Origin: an uncultured Gemmiger sp.
GTDB taxonomy: Bacteria > Bacillota > Clostridia > Oscillospirales > Ruminococcaceae
Assembly: GCA_944388175.1 (NCBI GenBank)
Contig: CALXHR010000002.1
Location: 62,001 to 126,000, forward strand
Direction of reading: 5' to 3'
Length of the DNA: 64,000 bases
The position numbers were made by a program, and so were the translations under genes. Of this stretch, positions 63,150-64,000 are shown piece by piece. The notes below the pieces were generated by a model that was not told the origin of the DNA, did no database searches, and saw only the letters and a list, made by a program, of their open reading frames with translations. Each line of letters opens with the position of its first letter. Position 1 is the stretch's first letter.

Positions 63150-64000
63150 ATGGCATCATTGCGCGAAGAAATCGAAAACCGGCGCACGTTTGCGATCATC
63201 TCGCACCCCGACGCCGGCAAGACGACGCTGACTGAAAAACTGCTGCTGTACGGGGGCGCGATCCAGACCGCCGGTTCGGTTAAGGGCAAGCAGAGCGCCA
63301 AGCATGCAGTGTCCGACTGGATGGACATTGAAAAGCAGCGCGGCATCAGCGTGACGTCGTCTGTTTTACAGTTCCACTACCAGGGCAAGTGCATCAACAT
63401 CCTGGACACCCCCGGCCACCAGGATTTCAGCGAGGACACCTACCGCACGCTGATGGCGGCCGACTGCGCCGTCATGGTCATCGACGCCGCCAAGGGCGTC
63501 GAGGCACAGACCATCAAGCTGTTCAAGGTCTGCACGCTGCGGCATATCCCCATCTTCACCTTCATCAACAAGATGGACCGCGAAGCCCGCGACCCCTTTG
63601 AGCTGATGGACAACATTGAGGAGATTCTGGGCATCAAGACCTACCCGATGAACTGGCCCATCGGCTGCGGCAAAGGGTTCAAGGGCGTGTTTGACCGTAA
63701 CATCCGCCGCGTGCTGGCGTTTGAGAGCGACGGGCGCGCCAACGGCGTCAAGATGGTGGACGAGATTGAGGCCGAGCTCGGCGACCCCGCGCTGGATGGG
63801 CTGATCGGGGCCGAAAACCACCAGAAACTGGCCGAGGACATTGAGCTGTTGGACGGCGCGGCCGAGGAGTTTGACCTGGAAGCCGTGCAGCACGGCGAAC
63901 TTTCGCCGGTGTTTTTCGGCTCGGCGCTGACGAACTTTGGCGTAGAACCGTTTTTGAAAGAGTTTTTGCGCCTGACCCCCGCCCCGCTGCCGCGCAAGGA
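63150..64000 (+). CDS. prfC: Peptide chain release factor 3 (5' part; runs off the right edge)
   Basis: This translational GTPase removes RF1/RF2 from the ribosome after termination. About 283 N-terminal residues are present: G1 [16 protein letters not shown], the switch region [15 protein letters not shown]3 [14 protein letters not shown] and G4 FINKMDRE. The combination of [18 protein letters not shown] with [12 protein letters not shown] separates RF3 from EF-G and TetM. The 3' half lies outside the window. AAAAGGAG precedes the ATG. Confidence 0.97.
   Translation, partial: MASLREEIENRRTFAIISHPDAGKTTLTEKLLLYGGAIQTAGSVKGKQSAKHAVSDWMDIEKQRGISVTSSVLQFHYQGKCINILDTPGHQDFSEDTYRTLMAADCAVMVIDAAKGVEAQTIKLFKVCTLRHIPIFTFINKMDREARDPFELMDNIEEILGIKTYPMNWPIGCGKGFKGVFDRNIRRVLAFESDGRANGVKMVDEIEAELGDPALDGLIGAENHQKLAEDIELLDGAAEEFDLEAVQHGELSPVFFGSALTNFGVEPFLKEFLRLTPAPLPRK

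Overview
The window is GC-rich, yet its signals are those of a Gram-positive Clostridium-type bacterium: strong AGGAGG-type ribosome binding sites, sigma-A promoters with 17-bp spacers, and hairpins followed by T-runs. A DapL-type lysine branch, a short HisG with HisZ, an archaeal-type ProRS, CsoR and YtrA-type regulators and compact strand-switching operons all fit a high-GC member of the Oscillospiraceae/Ruminococcaceae (Faecalibacterium/Subdoligranulum/Gemmiger-like). The taxon is an inference. No rRNA, tRNA or CRISPR array was seen. The only mobile-element trace is a short transposase remnant.

Layout. 1-4.8 kb: histidine operon on the minus strand, starting with a fused HisZ-HisG and running off the left edge in hisA. 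4.9-12.6 kb (minus): a small membrane-anchored protein; a Ca/Mn-type P-type ATPase behind a yybP-ykoY-like Mn2+ riboswitch; then a DUF6311-like membrane protein, an aldose epimerase, an ArsP_2/Mn-transporter-like protein and the transposase remnant. 12.7-17.3 kb (minus): rlmB followed by a 1276-residue protein with a disordered, repeat-bearing N-terminus and a degenerate P-type-ATPase-like membrane half. 17.3-18.8 kb: a DnaA-box-like cluster, then fba. 19-22 kb: a copper operon (copA with a C-terminal CopZ domain that has its own start, plus csoR) behind a CsoR-type operator. 22-26.4 kb: a DUF3737 beta-helix protein and two peptidoglycan-binding proteins without signal peptides. 26.4-31.7 kb: nitroreductase, CstA and a polar amino-acid ABC importer. 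31.8-36.2 kb: dapF-dapL plus a flavin-barrel protein, divergent from acpP-proS. 36.5-41.4 kb: a CaCA-like membrane protein, then pgk-tpiA-gpmI on the minus strand. 41.5-46.8 kb: YihY, an acyltransferase, an AlkZ-like glycosylase and pullulanase. 46.9-49.5 kb: a YtrA-type regulator with an ABC exporter behind a 24-bp palindromic operator. 49.5-50.4 kb: a gene-free cluster of palindromic repeats. 50.4-55.5 kb: yggS, a YwlG-type protein, a nucleoid-associated protein, an FlK-like thioesterase and uracil permease. 55.7-58.3 kb: a Zn/Cd efflux operon (SmtB-type regulator, HMA chaperone, P1B ATPase). 58.3-64 kb: a lipoprotein, a LytM/SpoIIQ-like protein, a YcxB-like protein, an oxidoreductase and the 5' part of prfC.

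Two themes stand out. First, metal homeostasis: three P-type ATPases each sit under a different sensor class (Mn2+ riboswitch, CsoR, SmtB/ArsR), alongside an ArsP_2-like transporter, a degenerate CaCA exchanger homologue and a degenerate P-type-ATPase-like protein. Second, central metabolism: fba, tpiA, pgk and gpmI lie within 24 kb. The least explained items are the pseudo-ATPase repeat protein, the leaderless peptidoglycan-binding pair, the DnaA-box-like cluster and the prfC leader, which has a start-stop mini-ORF and a -35 hexamer shared with a divergent promoter.
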